DNA of 64,000 bases from Microbacterium album (GTDB lineage Bacteria > Actinomycetota > Actinomycetes > Actinomycetales > Microbacteriaceae), in NCBI RefSeq assembly GCF_014643695.1, contig NZ_BMJY01000004.1, forward strand, positions 124,001 to 188,000. The letters are read 5' to 3'. Below, in pieces: positions 37,301 to 46,799 of this stretch; the stretch's first letter is position 1; each line of letters starts with the position of its first letter. Made by a program: the position numbers and the translations under genes. The notes beneath the pieces are model-generated. The model did no database searches, was not told where the DNA came from, and was given only the letters and a program-made list of their open reading frames with translations.

Positions 37301-37993
37301 GTGTCTGAGCCGAATGGACCCGCGCCGAGCGGGATCGACATCCCCGCACTCGACGACGATGCCGTGCTGTGGTCGGGCGCGCCGGCCGGACGGCCGTTGC
37401 TCGTGCTGCTGCACGGCTACGGAGCCGACGAGCACGACCTCGCCGCACTCGCCCCGCGGCTGCCGGCGGAGTTCGCATTCGCCGCCGTGCGGGCGCCGTT
37501 GGAGCCGCCGTGGCCGACGCCCGGCCGCTCCTGGTACCCGATCGAGGGGCTCGAGAGCCGCGATCCCGTGCACATCACGCGCGCCGCGCAGCGGCTGATC
37601 GAGTGGATCGACCGGGCCGCGGCGAGCGCCTCGGCGGTCGGCCTGCTCGGCTTCTCGCAGGGCGGGGCCGTCGCGCTGCAGGCACTGCGGCTGCAGCCGG
37701 AGCGGTTCGCGTTCGCGGTCAACCTGTCCGGCTACGTCACGCCCGGCGAGCTGCCGGGGGACGCCGAGCTCGCCGAACGTCGCCCGCCCGTCTTCTGGGG
37801 GCGCGGCGCGCTCGACGAGGTGATCCCCGCGCCGCTCGTGCTCCACACGACCGAGTGGCTGCCCCGGCACAGCGACCTGGTCGGGCGCATCTATCCGGGG
37901 CTGCCGCACGCCGTCTCGGAGCAGGAGCTGACCGACATCCGCGCCTTCCTCGACCGCCAGCTCGCCGATCTGGACGCCGACCGCCCGTCCTGA
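37301..37993 (+). CDS. Phospholipase/carboxylesterase family alpha/beta hydrolase
   Basis: The 230-residue serine hydrolase has the oxyanion HGYGADEHDL (39-48), the nucleophile S119 in LLGFSQGGAVAL, an acidic residue in GALDEVIPA and His in GLPHAVSEQE, as in bacterial carboxylesterases of the acyl-protein-thioesterase type. It would hydrolyse short-chain esters in the cytoplasm; the natural substrate is unknown. The GTG at 37301 follows GAGGAT by 6 nt. It precedes lhr by 40 nt but lhr has its own hexamer. Confidence 0.9.
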   Translation: MSEPNGPAPSGIDIPALDDDAVLWSGAPAGRPLLVLLHGYGADEHDLAALAPRLPAEFAFAAVRAPLEPPWPTPGRSWYPIEGLESRDPVHITRAAQRLIEWIDRAAASASAVGLLGFSQGGAVALQALRLQPERFAFAVNLSGYVTPGELPGDAELAERRPPVFWGRGALDEVIPAPLVLHTTEWLPRHSDLVGRIYPGLPHAVSEQELTDIRAFLDRQLADLDADRPS

Positions 37994-38033
37994 GCCTTCG
38001 CCGCGTGTCGGCGATCCGGGGGAGGATAGCGGT

Positions 38034-41000
38034 GTGGATGTGCTCGACCGGTTCGCCCCCGCGACGCGGGAATGGTTCCGGGGCGCCTTCCGCGCGCCCA
38101 CGGACGCGCAGTCGGGCGCCTGGGAGGCGATCTCGCAGGGGCGCCACGCGCTCGTCGTCGCGCCGACCGGATCGGGGAAGACGCTGTCGGCCTTCCTGTG
38201 GGCCATCGATCGGGTGTTCCGCGAGAAGACGCCCGACGCGGGCGAAGGCACGCGGATCCTGTACGTCTCGCCCCTCAAGGCGCTCGGCGTGGACGTCGAG
38301 CGGAACCTGCGCTCGCCCCTCGTGGGCATCTCGCAGGCGGCCCGCAGGCTGGGCCTGGAGGCGCCGGACGTCACGGTCGGGGTCCGCTCGGGCGACACCC
38401 CGTCCTCCGACCGTCAGCGGCTCGTGCGGCATCCCCCGGACATCCTCATCACCACGCCCGAGTCGCTCTACCTGATGCTCACGAGCCAGGCTCGCGAGAC
38501 GCTGCGCTCGGTGCACACCGTGATCGTCGACGAGGTGCACGCCGTCGCCGCCACCAAGCGCGGCGCGCACCTGGCCGTGAGCCTCGAGCGGCTGGACGAC
38601 CTGATCGTCTCCGCCGGTCCGGACGGCTCCGGCAGGCCGGCCCAGCGCATCGGCCTCTCGGCCACCGTCCGGCCGATCGACGAGGTCGCGCGGTTCCTGG
38701 GCGGGTCGGCTCCCGTCGACATCGTGGCGCCCCGGGCGTCGAAGACCTTCGAGCTGAGCGTCACCGTGCCGGTCGCCGACATGCAGAGCCCTCCGCCGGT
38801 CGCGGCCGAGGTCCCCGCTCCGGATCCCGGCGAGGGCGGAGAGTGGTTCTCGGAGCCTCCCCAGAACACAGGGCTTCAAAACACAGGGCCTCAAAACACA
38901 GGGCCCCAAAATACCGAGATGACGGGCTCGATCTGGCCGCACGTGGAGGAGGCGATCGTCGATCGGATCCTGGCGCACCGCTCGACCATCGTGTTCGCCA
39001 ATTCCCGACGGCTTGCGGAGCGCCTCACGGCCAGGCTCAACGAGATCTACAGCGAGCGCGTGGGCCTCGACCTGCCCGAACCGGCGATCCCGGCGGCGAT
39101 GATGGCCCAGGCGGGGCAGACGGCGGGCGCCGCCCCGGTCCTCGCGAAGGCGCACCACGGCTCGGTGTCGAAGGAGCAGCGGGCAGTGGTCGAGGAGGAG
39201 CTCAAGGCCGGCGTCCTCCGGTGCGTCGTCGCGACGAGCAGCCTGGAGCTCGGGATCGACATGGGCGCGGTCGACCTGGTCATCCAGGTCGAGGCGCCGC
39301 CGAGCGCGGCGAGCGGCCTGCAGCGCGTCGGACGCGCGGGACACCAGGTCGGCGAGATCAGCCGCGCCGCCCTCTTCCCGAAGCACCGCAGCGACGTCCT
39401 GCACACCGCGATCGTGACGGAGCGGATGCTCGCGGGGCAGATCGAGGCGATCGAGATCCCGCAGAACCCGCTCGACATCCTCGCGCAGCAGACGGTCGCC
39501 GCCGTCGCGCTCGAGCGCGTCGAGGTCGAGCGCTGGTTCGAGACCGTGCGTCGCAGCGCCCCGTTCCGCTCCCTCCCCCGTGGCGCCTTCGAGGCGACGC
39601 TCGACCTGCTGGCGGGGCGCTACCCGTCCGACGAGTTCGCCGAGCTGCGGCCGCGCCTGGTGTGGGACCGCGACGCCGGCACGATCGAGGGACGACCCGG
39701 CTCACAGCGCCTGGCGGTGACCAGCGGCGGCACCATCCCGGATCGGGGGCTGTTCGGGGTCTTCATCGCGGGCGAGACACGGAACGCCCGCGTCGGGGAG
39801 CTCGACGAGGAGATGGTCTACGAGTCCCGCGTCAACGACGTCTTCACGCTCGGCACGACGAGCTGGCGGATCGTGGAGATCACCCACGATCGCGTCAACG
39901 TCGTGCCGGCTTTCGGGCAGCCCGGCAAGGTGCCGTTCTGGCACGGCGACGGTCTCGGACGTCCCGCGGAGCTCGGCGAGGCGCTCGGCCGTCTCGCCCG
40001 CGAGCTCTCGACGGCCGCGCCGGAGCAGGCCGAGGAGCGGCTGCGGGCCGCCGGCCTGGACGACAACGCCCGCTCGAACCTGCTCGCCTATCTCGCGGAG
40101 CAGCGGGAGGCGACCGGCAGTCTCCCGACGGACCGCACGCTGACGGTCGAGCGCGGCCGGGACGAGGTCGGCGACTGGCGCATCATCCTTCATTCCCCTT
40201 ACGGCATGCACGTGCACGCGCCCTGGGCGCTCGCGGTGAACGCGCGCATCCGCGAGCGGCTGGGGGTGGAAGGATCGGCGGTCGCGAGCGACGACGGCAT
40301 CATCGCCCGCATCCCCGATGCCGAGTCGGATCCGCCGGGAGCGGAGCTGTTCGTCTTCGAGCCCGACGAGCTCGAGCGGATCGTCACGGACGAGGTGGGG
40401 GGCTCGGCGCTGTTCGCGTCACGCTTCCGCGAGTGCGCGGCGCGCGCTCTGCTCATGCCGCGCACGAATCCCGGGCGGCGCAGCCCCCTGTGGCAGCAGC
40501 GTCAGCGCTCGGCGCAGCTGCTCGAGGTCGCGCGGCGGCATCCGACGTTCCCCGTCATCCTCGAGACGCTGCGGGAGGTGCTGCAGGACGTCTACGATCT
40601 GCCCGCGCTGCTGCGTCTGGCGCGCGGCATCGGCGAGCGCCGCATCCGGCTCGTGGAGACCGAGACGGCGCAGCCCTCTCCGTATGCGCGCGACCTGCTG
40701 TTCGGATACGTCGGCGCGTTCATGTACGAGGGCGACTCGCCCCTCGCCGAGCGGCGGGCGGCGGCGCTGTCGGTCGATCCGGCGCTGCTGAGCGAGCTGC
40801 TCGGCAAGGTCGAGATGCGCGAACTGCTCGACCCGGACGTCATCGCGCAGTTCGAGGCCGAGGCGCAGCGGCTCGCGCCGGACCGCCGCGCCCGCGGCAT
40901 GGAGGGCGTCGCGGATCTGCTGCGCGTGCTGGGCCCGCTGTCCGCCGAGGAGGTCGCGGCACGGCTGGAGCCCGCCGCTGCCGGAGCCGACGACGGCGCC

Positions 41001-42803
41001 GCCGGCGAGGGCGAGGCGCGCACCCACCTCGAGGCGCTCGTCGCCGCGCGCCGCGCCATCCCCGTGAACATCGCGGGACGCGAGAGGTACGCCGCGATCG
41101 AGGACGCGGGCCGGCTGCGCGACGCGCTCGGCGTCGCCCTCCCGGTCGGGGTGCCCGTCGCGTTCCTCGACCCGCTGCCCGATCCGCTCGGCGATGTCGT
41201 CTCGCGCTACGCCCGCACCCATGGCCCGTTCACGACGGCTGCGGTCGCCGCGCGCCTCGGCGTGGGGACGGCGGTGGCGCGACACGCCCTGCAGCGGCTC
41301 GAGGGCCAGGGTCGCCTCGTGAGCGGCTTCTTCCTGCCGGATGCGCCGGGACCGACCCGCGGGGAACGGCCGGGCTCGGAGACACCGCGCGAACCGCAGG
41401 ACCAGCAGGAGTGGTGCGACGCGGAGGCGCTGCGGCGCATCCGCATGCGATCGCTCGCGGCGCTGCGCGGCAGCGTGGAACCGGTCGATCCGCACGCCTA
41501 CGCCCGGTTCCTGCCGGACTGGCAGCACGTCACCCGTCCCCTGGAGGGCGTCGACGGGGTGCTGGCGGCCGTCGACCAGCTCGCCGGCGTGCCCATCCCG
41601 GCCAGCGCCTGGGAGTCCCTCGTGCTGCCGTCGCGGGTGCGCGACTACGCGCCGGCGATGCTGGACGAGCTGACGTCCGCCGGAGAGGTCGTCTGGTCGG
41701 GCCACGGCTCCCTCCCCGGTCGCGACGGCTGGATCGCGCTGCACCCCGCGGAGGCCGCTCCCCTGACGCTCGCCCCGGCGGACGCCGAGATCGCTCCCGG
41801 CTCGCTCGAGGAGCGGCTCCTGGCGGCGCTCGGCGCGGGCGGCGCGTACTTCGCCGCCCAGCTGCGCGACGCGATCGGCGGTCGCGACCCGGACGGCCCG
41901 TCCGAGCAGGCGACGCTCGAGGCGCTGTGGAACCTGGTGTGGACGGGGCGGGTCACGAACGACACGTTCGCGCCCATCCGGTCCCTGCTGGGCGCGGGCG
42001 CGCAGGCCCATCGCTCGGCCCGGCGCACGCCGCGCTCGCGGCTGTACCGCGGCGCCACGACGCGGGTGGGCTTCGGCGCCGCGGGGCGCGGGACCGCGCC
42101 GCGCGCGCAGGCGGCGGGCGGGCGCTGGTCGCTGCTGCCCGCGCCCGAGCCGGACCCGGCGATCCGCCACACCGCCATCGCGTCCCTCCTGCTCGATCGC
42201 TACGGCGTCGTGACGCGCGGCGCGGTGCAGAACGAGGGCGTGCCGGGCGGCTTCGCCCAGGCGTACCGGGTGCTCGCCGGGTTGGAGCAGGCCGGCCACT
42301 GCCGTCGCGGCTACCTCATCGAGCGCCTCGGTGCGGCGCAGTTCGCGACCTCCCCGACGATCGATCGCCTCCGCCAGTTCGCGGGGCTGCCCGATCCGGC
42401 TCCCCTGCGCTCCGTCGTGCTCGCCGCGACCGATCCGGCGAACCCGTACGGTGCCGCGCTGCCGTGGCCGGCACTCGACGCCGTGCGTCATCGACCGGGC
42501 CGGAAGGCCGGCGGACTCGTCGTGCTGGTCGACGGCGCCCTCGTGCTGTACCTCGAGCGCGGCGGTCGCACGGTCCTGGCGTTCGACGACGACGAGCAGC
42601 ACCTCGCCGCCGCGGCCGCCGAGCTGGCCCGGGTCGCGCGCGAGCGGCGCCTGGAGACGCTCACGGTCGAGCAGGTCAATGGCGAGTTCGTGTACGGGAC
42701 CGGCGCGGGCCGCGCGCTGCGCTCCGCGGGTTTCGTCGAGTCCCCCAAGGGGCTCACGCTCCGGCGGGCGGCCCCGGTCGGGATGGGAGGCGCACGTGCC
42801 TGA
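38034..42803 (+). CDS. lhr: Lhr-type ATP-dependent DNA helicase (long form)
   Basis: Lhr is a 3'-5' superfamily 2 helicase that in mycobacteria is induced by DNA damage and unwinds RNA:DNA hybrids. The product is 1589 residues, the full-length class. Motifs seen are Walker A APTGSGKT (43-50), DEVH (166-169), SATVRP, motif V/VI LELGIDMGAVDL and LQRVGRAGHQ, then the large Lhr C-terminal region. A 15-bp tandem repeat (38862-38906) encodes QNTG repeats in the linker between the two RecA domains. The GTG at 38034 follows GAGGAT by 6 nt. It overlaps the nei2-like gene by 8 nt, which suggests shared expression in DNA repair. Confidence 0.95.
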   Translation: MDVLDRFAPATREWFRGAFRAPTDAQSGAWEAISQGRHALVVAPTGSGKTLSAFLWAIDRVFREKTPDAGEGTRILYVSPLKALGVDVERNLRSPLVGISQAARRLGLEAPDVTVGVRSGDTPSSDRQRLVRHPPDILITTPESLYLMLTSQARETLRSVHTVIVDEVHAVAATKRGAHLAVSLERLDDLIVSAGPDGSGRPAQRIGLSATVRPIDEVARFLGGSAPVDIVAPRASKTFELSVTVPVADMQSPPPVAAEVPAPDPGEGGEWFSEPPQNTGLQNTGPQNTGPQNTEMTGSIWPHVEEAIVDRILAHRSTIVFANSRRLAERLTARLNEIYSERVGLDLPEPAIPAAMMAQAGQTAGAAPVLAKAHHGSVSKEQRAVVEEELKAGVLRCVVATSSLELGIDMGAVDLVIQVEAPPSAASGLQRVGRAGHQVGEISRAALFPKHRSDVLHTAIVTERMLAGQIEAIEIPQNPLDILAQQTVAAVALERVEVERWFETVRRSAPFRSLPRGAFEATLDLLAGRYPSDEFAELRPRLVWDRDAGTIEGRPGSQRLAVTSGGTIPDRGLFGVFIAGETRNARVGELDEEMVYESRVNDVFTLGTTSWRIVEITHDRVNVVPAFGQPGKVPFWHGDGLGRPAELGEALGRLARELSTAAPEQAEERLRAAGLDDNARSNLLAYLAEQREATGSLPTDRTLTVERGRDEVGDWRIILHSPYGMHVHAPWALAVNARIRERLGVEGSAVASDDGIIARIPDAESDPPGAELFVFEPDELERIVTDEVGGSALFASRFRECAARALLMPRTNPGRRSPLWQQRQRSAQLLEVARRHPTFPVILETLREVLQDVYDLPALLRLARGIGERRIRLVETETAQPSPYARDLLFGYVGAFMYEGDSPLAERRAAALSVDPALLSELLGKVEMRELLDPDVIAQFEAEAQRLAPDRRARGMEGVADLLRVLGPLSAEEVAARLEPAAAGADDGAAGEGEARTHLEALVAARRAIPVNIAGRERYAAIEDAGRLRDALGVALPVGVPVAFLDPLPDPLGDVVSRYARTHGPFTTAAVAARLGVGTAVARHALQRLEGQGRLVSGFFLPDAPGPTRGERPGSETPREPQDQQEWCDAEALRRIRMRSLAALRGSVEPVDPHAYARFLPDWQHVTRPLEGVDGVLAAVDQLAGVPIPASAWESLVLPSRVRDYAPAMLDELTSAGEVVWSGHGSLPGRDGWIALHPAEAAPLTLAPADAEIAPGSLEERLLAALGAGGAYFAAQLRDAIGGRDPDGPSEQATLEALWNLVWTGRVTNDTFAPIRSLLGAGAQAHRSARRTPRSRLYRGATTRVGFGAAGRGTAPRAQAAGGRWSLLPAPEPDPAIRHTAIASLLLDRYGVVTRGAVQNEGVPGGFAQAYRVLAGLEQAGHCRRGYLIERLGAAQFATSPTIDRLRQFAGLPDPAPLRSVVLAATDPANPYGAALPWPALDAVRHRPGRKAGGLVVLVDGALVLYLERGGRTVLAFDDDEQHLAAAAAELARVARERRLETLTVEQVNGEFVYGTGAGRALRSAGFVESPKGLTLRRAAPVGMGGARA
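38862..38906. repeat. 15-bp tandem repeat inside lhr
   Basis: Three tandem units of about CAAAACACAGGGCCT (first copy slightly diverged) plus a partial fourth. They encode repeated Q-N-T-G-x in the linker that follows FSEPP. The unit is much richer in A than the gene around it, consistent with slippage or a recent expansion. Confidence 0.85.
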
Positions 42804-43629
42804 GGGAGATACCGTCCACCGGGCGGCGCGACGGCTGCACGCCGTGCTCGCGGGCAAGGAGGTGACCTGGTTCGACGTCCGGGTGCCGGGCCACGCGACG
42901 GCCGACCTGCGCGGCGGGACCGTGCGCGAGGTCGTCGCGCGCGGGAAGCACCTGCTCCACCGCATCGACCCGCCCGGCGCCGGCCCCTCCGGCGCCGACC
43001 CCGCGGGCTCCGGCGCCGTCACGCTGCATTCCCACCTCCGGATGGAGGGCGAATGGCACGTGCAGCGCCGTGGCGAACGCTGGCGCAAGCCGGCGTTCAA
43101 GGCACGCGCCGTCGTGTGCGTCGCCGACGCCGGCGGAGAGTGGGAGGCCGTCGGCTTCGATCTCGCGATGGTCGAGGTGCTGGCGATGCGCGACGAGGCC
43201 CGCGTCGTGGGCCACCTCGGCCCCGACCCGCTGGGCCCCGACTGGGACCTCGCCGAGGCGGCCCGGCGCGTCGGCTCCGATCCGCGCGCGATCCACGTCG
43301 CGCTGCAGGATCAGCGCCACGTGGCGGGCTTCGGCAACGAGTACGCGAGCGAGCTGCTCTTCCTGCGCGGTGTGCATCCGGAGCGGCCCGCGACGCAGGT
43401 CGACGCGGCCGCGCTCCTGGAGCTCGGCGCCCGGACGATCCGGCGCAACGTGAAGCTGCGCGTGCGCGTCTTCACGGGCGACGCGCGGCGCGGCCGCGAG
43501 CGCTGGGTCTACGGCCGGGAGCATCGGCCCTGCCTGCGCTGCGGCACCCCGATCCGGCGGGGCGCGGCCGGCGCCGATCCGACGCGCGAGCGCGTCGTGT
43601 ACTGGTGCCCGCACTGCCAGCCCGCCTGA
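42796..43629 (+). CDS. Fpg/Nei-family DNA glycosylase (Nei2-like)
   Basis: The 277-residue enzyme should excise oxidised bases and nick the abasic site. After Met removal the N-terminus is PEGDTVHRAARRL, with P as the Schiff-base nucleophile and E as general acid. The H2TH region contains HVAGFGNEYASELLF, and a C-terminal zinc finger has CLRCG and WCPHC. An insertion rich in Gly, Ala and Pro lies around residue 60. The start is the GTG at 42796, inside the end of lhr (8-nt overlap), so the two repair genes are translationally linked. Confidence 0.92.
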   Translation: MPEGDTVHRAARRLHAVLAGKEVTWFDVRVPGHATADLRGGTVREVVARGKHLLHRIDPPGAGPSGADPAGSGAVTLHSHLRMEGEWHVQRRGERWRKPAFKARAVVCVADAGGEWEAVGFDLAMVEVLAMRDEARVVGHLGPDPLGPDWDLAEAARRVGSDPRAIHVALQDQRHVAGFGNEYASELLFLRGVHPERPATQVDAAALLELGARTIRRNVKLRVRVFTGDARRGRERWVYGREHRPCLRCGTPIRRGAAGADPTRERVVYWCPHCQPA

Positions 43630-43672
43630 CCCCACGTGCGGTGGCGCGGCGCCCGCGAGAGCCCCGGGAACG

Positions 43673-44713
43673 TCAAGCGGGGATGGCCGCCCGCTCGACG
43701 AGCGGGAAGACCTCCGCCGCGATGCGCTCGAGCTCGGGCGCGAGCGGTGACGACTGGATCAGCAGCAGCGTCACGCCCGCTTCGCGGTAGGCGCGGATGC
43801 GCTCGGCGACCTGTTCCGCCGTTCCGACGAGGTTGGGGCGCAGGCCCCGTGTCCCCACCGAGTACTCGCGCGCCGACACCGCGACATCGAGCGCTGAGTT
43901 CGCGGTGAACTCCTGGAACGAGGCGTATCCCGGCGAGGACGGATCCACGGTGGTGATGCGCTCCAGCTCGCGCTGGGCCTCCTCCTCGGTGTCGCGCACG
44001 ATCACGTACGCCGCCATGGCGAACTCGCGCATGGGCTCGCCGACCAGCCGCAGGCGACGCTCATCGAGATCGGCGACCTTGTGCCGTACCTCTTCGAGCG
44101 TGCCGCCGTGCATCGCGTAGGCATCGGCGAAGCCCGCGATCGCCTCGCGACCCGCCTCGCTCTCGCCGCCTGCGAACACGGCGGGAAGGGTCTGCGGCTT
44201 CGGCTCGACGATCGTGCCCTCGGCGGTGAAGAACCGGCCCCGGTAATCGAAGGGCGAGGTGCGCAGCGTCCCGAGCACGACCTCCACGAACTCACGCGCC
44301 TGGTCGTATCTCTCGTCGTGGGCCGGGAACCGTCCCCCGAACTGCTTGGCCTCCTCGGCCCACCATGCGGCGACGACGTTGAGCGCGAGGCGCCCGGGGG
44401 CCAGGTCGCTCAGGGTCGAGATCGTCTTCGCCGCGACGGCGGGGAGATGGAAGCCCGGGCGGATCGCCGTCATCACGCGCAACCGCTCCGTCACCGCGAG
44501 CACGGCGGACGTCAGCGACCAGGCCTCCAAGCTGGGCGCCGAGATCCCCTTGCGGTCGTTCAGGTACAGCTCGGGGATCAGCATTGTGCCGTACCCCAGC
44601 CTGTCGGCGGTCTCGGCCACCTCGCGGATCGTCGCCCACGTCGCGGGCATGCCCTCGTCCTCGACGTTGCGCAGGAATCCGCCGTAGACCGGCGCCCAGA
44701 GTCCGAACTCCAT
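43673..44713 (-). CDS. LLM-class FMN-dependent monooxygenase (SsuD/SfnG-like), second copy
   Basis: This 346-residue luciferase-like TIM-barrel flavoenzyme begins MEFGLWAPVYGGFL and has TAIRPGFHLPAVAAKTISTL and GRLALNVVAAWWAEEAKQFG, the strands that hold FMN phosphate and substrate in alkanesulfonate and dimethylsulfone monooxygenases. It would use reduced flavin and O2 to cleave a C-S bond, or oxidise a related site. It is the last gene of the nine-gene run from the ABC importer; its ATG overlaps the preceding stop by 1 nt (TGATG). No flavin reductase is in the cluster. Its paralogue at 46799 is only distantly similar, so the two probably act on successive intermediates. Confidence 0.88.
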   Translation of the reverse strand: MEFGLWAPVYGGFLRNVEDEGMPATWATIREVAETADRLGYGTMLIPELYLNDRKGISAPSLEAWSLTSAVLAVTERLRVMTAIRPGFHLPAVAAKTISTLSDLAPGRLALNVVAAWWAEEAKQFGGRFPAHDERYDQAREFVEVVLGTLRTSPFDYRGRFFTAEGTIVEPKPQTLPAVFAGGESEAGREAIAGFADAYAMHGGTLEEVRHKVADLDERRLRLVGEPMREFAMAAYVIVRDTEEEAQRELERITTVDPSSPGYASFQEFTANSALDVAVSAREYSVGTRGLRPNLVGTAEQVAERIRAYREAGVTLLLIQSSPLAPELERIAAEVFPLVERAAIPA

Positions 44714-46074
44714 CAGTGCTCCTCGGTGGTCGTCGCCGCGCCGACCGCGACGGGAATGGGGGCGGCGGGAGGGGCGTCCGGACCCGCGCGCCCGGGCACG
44801 AGCGCGAGGGCCCGCGTCAGGTCGCCGATCAGGTCTGCGACGTCCTCGAGGCCGATCGACAGGCGGACCGTGGACCGGGAGAACCCCGCGAGCGCGAGGT
44901 CGCCGTCTCGCAGGTGCGAGTGCGTGGTGGACGCGGGGTGGATCACCAGAGATCGCGCGTCGCCGATGTTGGCAGCGAGGGTGAAGTGCTCCAGCGCGTC
45001 CACGAAACGGGGGACGGCCTCGGGCCCCGCCGCCAGGTCGAACGAGAACACCGCGCTCGCCCCGCGCGGCAGATACCGCCGCGCCAGCTCGGCGTGGGGG
45101 CTCCCGGCGACGGACGGATGGTGCACGCGCGAGACCGCCGGATGCTCGTCGAGGGCTCTCGCGATCGCCTCGGCCGATGCGGTCTGCCGCGCGATCCGCA
45201 GGTCCAGCGTCTCGATGCCCAGCAGGAGCTGGTGCGCGTTGAAGGGAGACAGCGCCGGCCCGAGGTCGTGCGCGAGCTTCGTCTTGGCGTAGACGAGGAA
45301 GGCACTGCCGTCACGACCGAAGCGCTCCCAGAGCACCACGTCCCCCACCCGGGGGTAGGGTTCCGTGAACTGCGGCCACCGGCCGGGTGCCGCCCCGAAG
45401 TCGAACGTGCCGAGATCGACGATGAGCCCGCCCAGCGAGCCGCCGTGCCCCCCGAGATACTTCGTCGCGGAGTACACCGCGACATCCGCCCCGTGCTCGA
45501 CGGGCCGCAGCAGCGCGGGGGTGGCGACCGTGTTGTCGACGACGAAAGGCACCCCCGCCGCGTGCGCGATGTCGGCGACGCCTCGCACGTCCAGCACCGT
45601 GGCCGTGGGGTTGCCGATCGTCTCGGCGAACAGCGCGCGCGTCCGGGGACGGATCGCGCGCCGCCACGCGTCGAGATCGCCCTGATCGACGAGGGTGACC
45701 TCGATCCCGAAGTCGGCGAACGTGTCGGTCAGCAGGTCGAGCGTGCCCCCGTAGAGCTGGCGCGCGGCGACGATGTGCTCGCCGCTCTTCGCCAACGCAA
45801 GCAGAGCGATCGCGACGGCCGCCTGCCCCGAGGCCACCGCCAGGGCCGCCACGCCGCCGTCGAGGGCGGCGATGCGCTGCTCCAGCACGCTCTGCGTCGG
45901 GTTGCCGGTGCGGCTGTAGAGGTTGCCCTGGCGACGCAGCGCGAAGATGTCGCGCGCGGCCTCCCACGACTCGAACTCGTACGCGGCGGTCTGGTAGATC
46001 GGCACGACCGCCGGGTTGGGAGGCACCGGGGGGCGTGCCCCCGCGCGGATCTGCGTGGTCGCGAAACCGGTCAT
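44713..46074 (-). CDS. Cys/Met-metabolism PLP enzyme (O-acetylhomoserine sulfhydrylase-like)
   Basis: The 453-residue enzyme has the gamma-family fold: PIYQTAAYEFES (25-36), YSRTGNPTQSVLEQRIAALD (53-72), ASGQAAVAIALL, D180 in FVVDNTVATP and the PLP lysine K205 in YSATKYLGGHG. Closest family behaviour is sulfide or thiol addition to O-acetylhomoserine (MetY type), but C-S lyase activity is possible. A Pro/Ala-rich tail of about 25 residues follows the domain. The ATG at 46074 overlaps the hydrolase stop (ATGA), and it feeds into the second monooxygenase gene. In context it may return released sulfur to homocysteine. Confidence 0.88.
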   Translation of the reverse strand: MTGFATTQIRAGARPPVPPNPAVVPIYQTAAYEFESWEAARDIFALRRQGNLYSRTGNPTQSVLEQRIAALDGGVAALAVASGQAAVAIALLALAKSGEHIVAARQLYGGTLDLLTDTFADFGIEVTLVDQGDLDAWRRAIRPRTRALFAETIGNPTATVLDVRGVADIAHAAGVPFVVDNTVATPALLRPVEHGADVAVYSATKYLGGHGGSLGGLIVDLGTFDFGAAPGRWPQFTEPYPRVGDVVLWERFGRDGSAFLVYAKTKLAHDLGPALSPFNAHQLLLGIETLDLRIARQTASAEAIARALDEHPAVSRVHHPSVAGSPHAELARRYLPRGASAVFSFDLAAGPEAVPRFVDALEHFTLAANIGDARSLVIHPASTTHSHLRDGDLALAGFSRSTVRLSIGLEDVADLIGDLTRALALVPGRAGPDAPPAAPIPVAVGAATTTEEH

Positions 46075-46799
46075 CGCGGAGCCTCCCTGGTGAGGACGGG
46101 CCGGGCGGAGGGATCCGCGCGCAGGCGTTCGAGGAAGGTCACGATCTCCGCGGCGACGCTGCGGTGATGTACGTCGTTGAGCACGTCGTGCAGGCCGTCG
46201 CGCACGGTGACCAGCTCGGCGTTCCAGGCGGTCAGCCGGGCCGCGACCCGCCCCGGCGGCGAGATGCGGTCTGCTCCCCCGTGGACGGCGAGCACCGGCA
46301 GGTCCGCCGCCAGCTCCGGCCAGACCACGGGGATCCCGGATGCCGCGAGCGGCTCGGCCGGCGCGGCCGCCACGACGGTGCGGTGCACGGGGCAGGCGCT
46401 GCGCTCGGCCAGTTCGTCGTCGCCGGAGCGGGGCCGAGTCCCGCCGTCGGTCGCGGTTCCCGCGAACACCGCGCCGGAGGGCTGCGGGGCGAGCCGCTCC
46501 TCGGCGAGCGCCGTCGCGAGCAGCCCGGCCGAGGTGTCCGCCCCCAGCACGAGGCGCACGCCCTGGGCGCCGGCGGCATCGGACCCGGCCCACGCGGCGA
46601 CGACGTCCTCGACCGTCTCGGGAGCACGGGGCGCGACCTCGACGGCGTAGCCGTCGGCGGCCAGGCGGCCGCTCAGGCGCCGGTAGTACGCCGGCTCGTC
46701 GCCGCGCCCCGGGAGCACGAGCACGGCGCCGCGCGCCGTGCCCGCCGCCGGCGTCCGCTCGGATGCGGTCGGCCTGGTCTGAGTATCGATGGCGGACAT
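46071..46799 (-). CDS. Small alpha/beta hydrolase with unusual nucleophile elbow
   Basis: The 242-residue protein has the fold's first strand AVLVLPGRGDEPAYYRRLSG, an acid in VLAVHGGADRISPP and a late His in VRDGLHDVLNDVH. The elbow reads LVLGADTSAGLLA (84-96). It is not the usual GxSxG. Asp88 could be the nucleophile, as in epoxide hydrolases and dehalogenases, or Ser90 with an irregular turn. It may open an ester, epoxide or acyl intermediate of the cluster's substrate. It overlaps the monooxygenase gene by 1 nt and the PLP gene by 4 nt. Confidence 0.8.
   Translation of the reverse strand: MSAIDTQTRPTASERTPAAGTARGAVLVLPGRGDEPAYYRRLSGRLAADGYAVEVAPRAPETVEDVVAAWAGSDAAGAQGVRLVLGADTSAGLLATALAEERLAPQPSGAVFAGTATDGGTRPRSGDDELAERSACPVHRTVVAAAPAEPLAASGIPVVWPELAADLPVLAVHGGADRISPPGRVAARLTAWNAELVTVRDGLHDVLNDVHHRSVAAEIVTFLERLRADPSARPVLTREAPR

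Noticed and set aside
38862..38906. CRISPR-like repeat
   Set aside because: Units are contiguous 15-mers in frame inside lhr, with no spacers and no cas genes.
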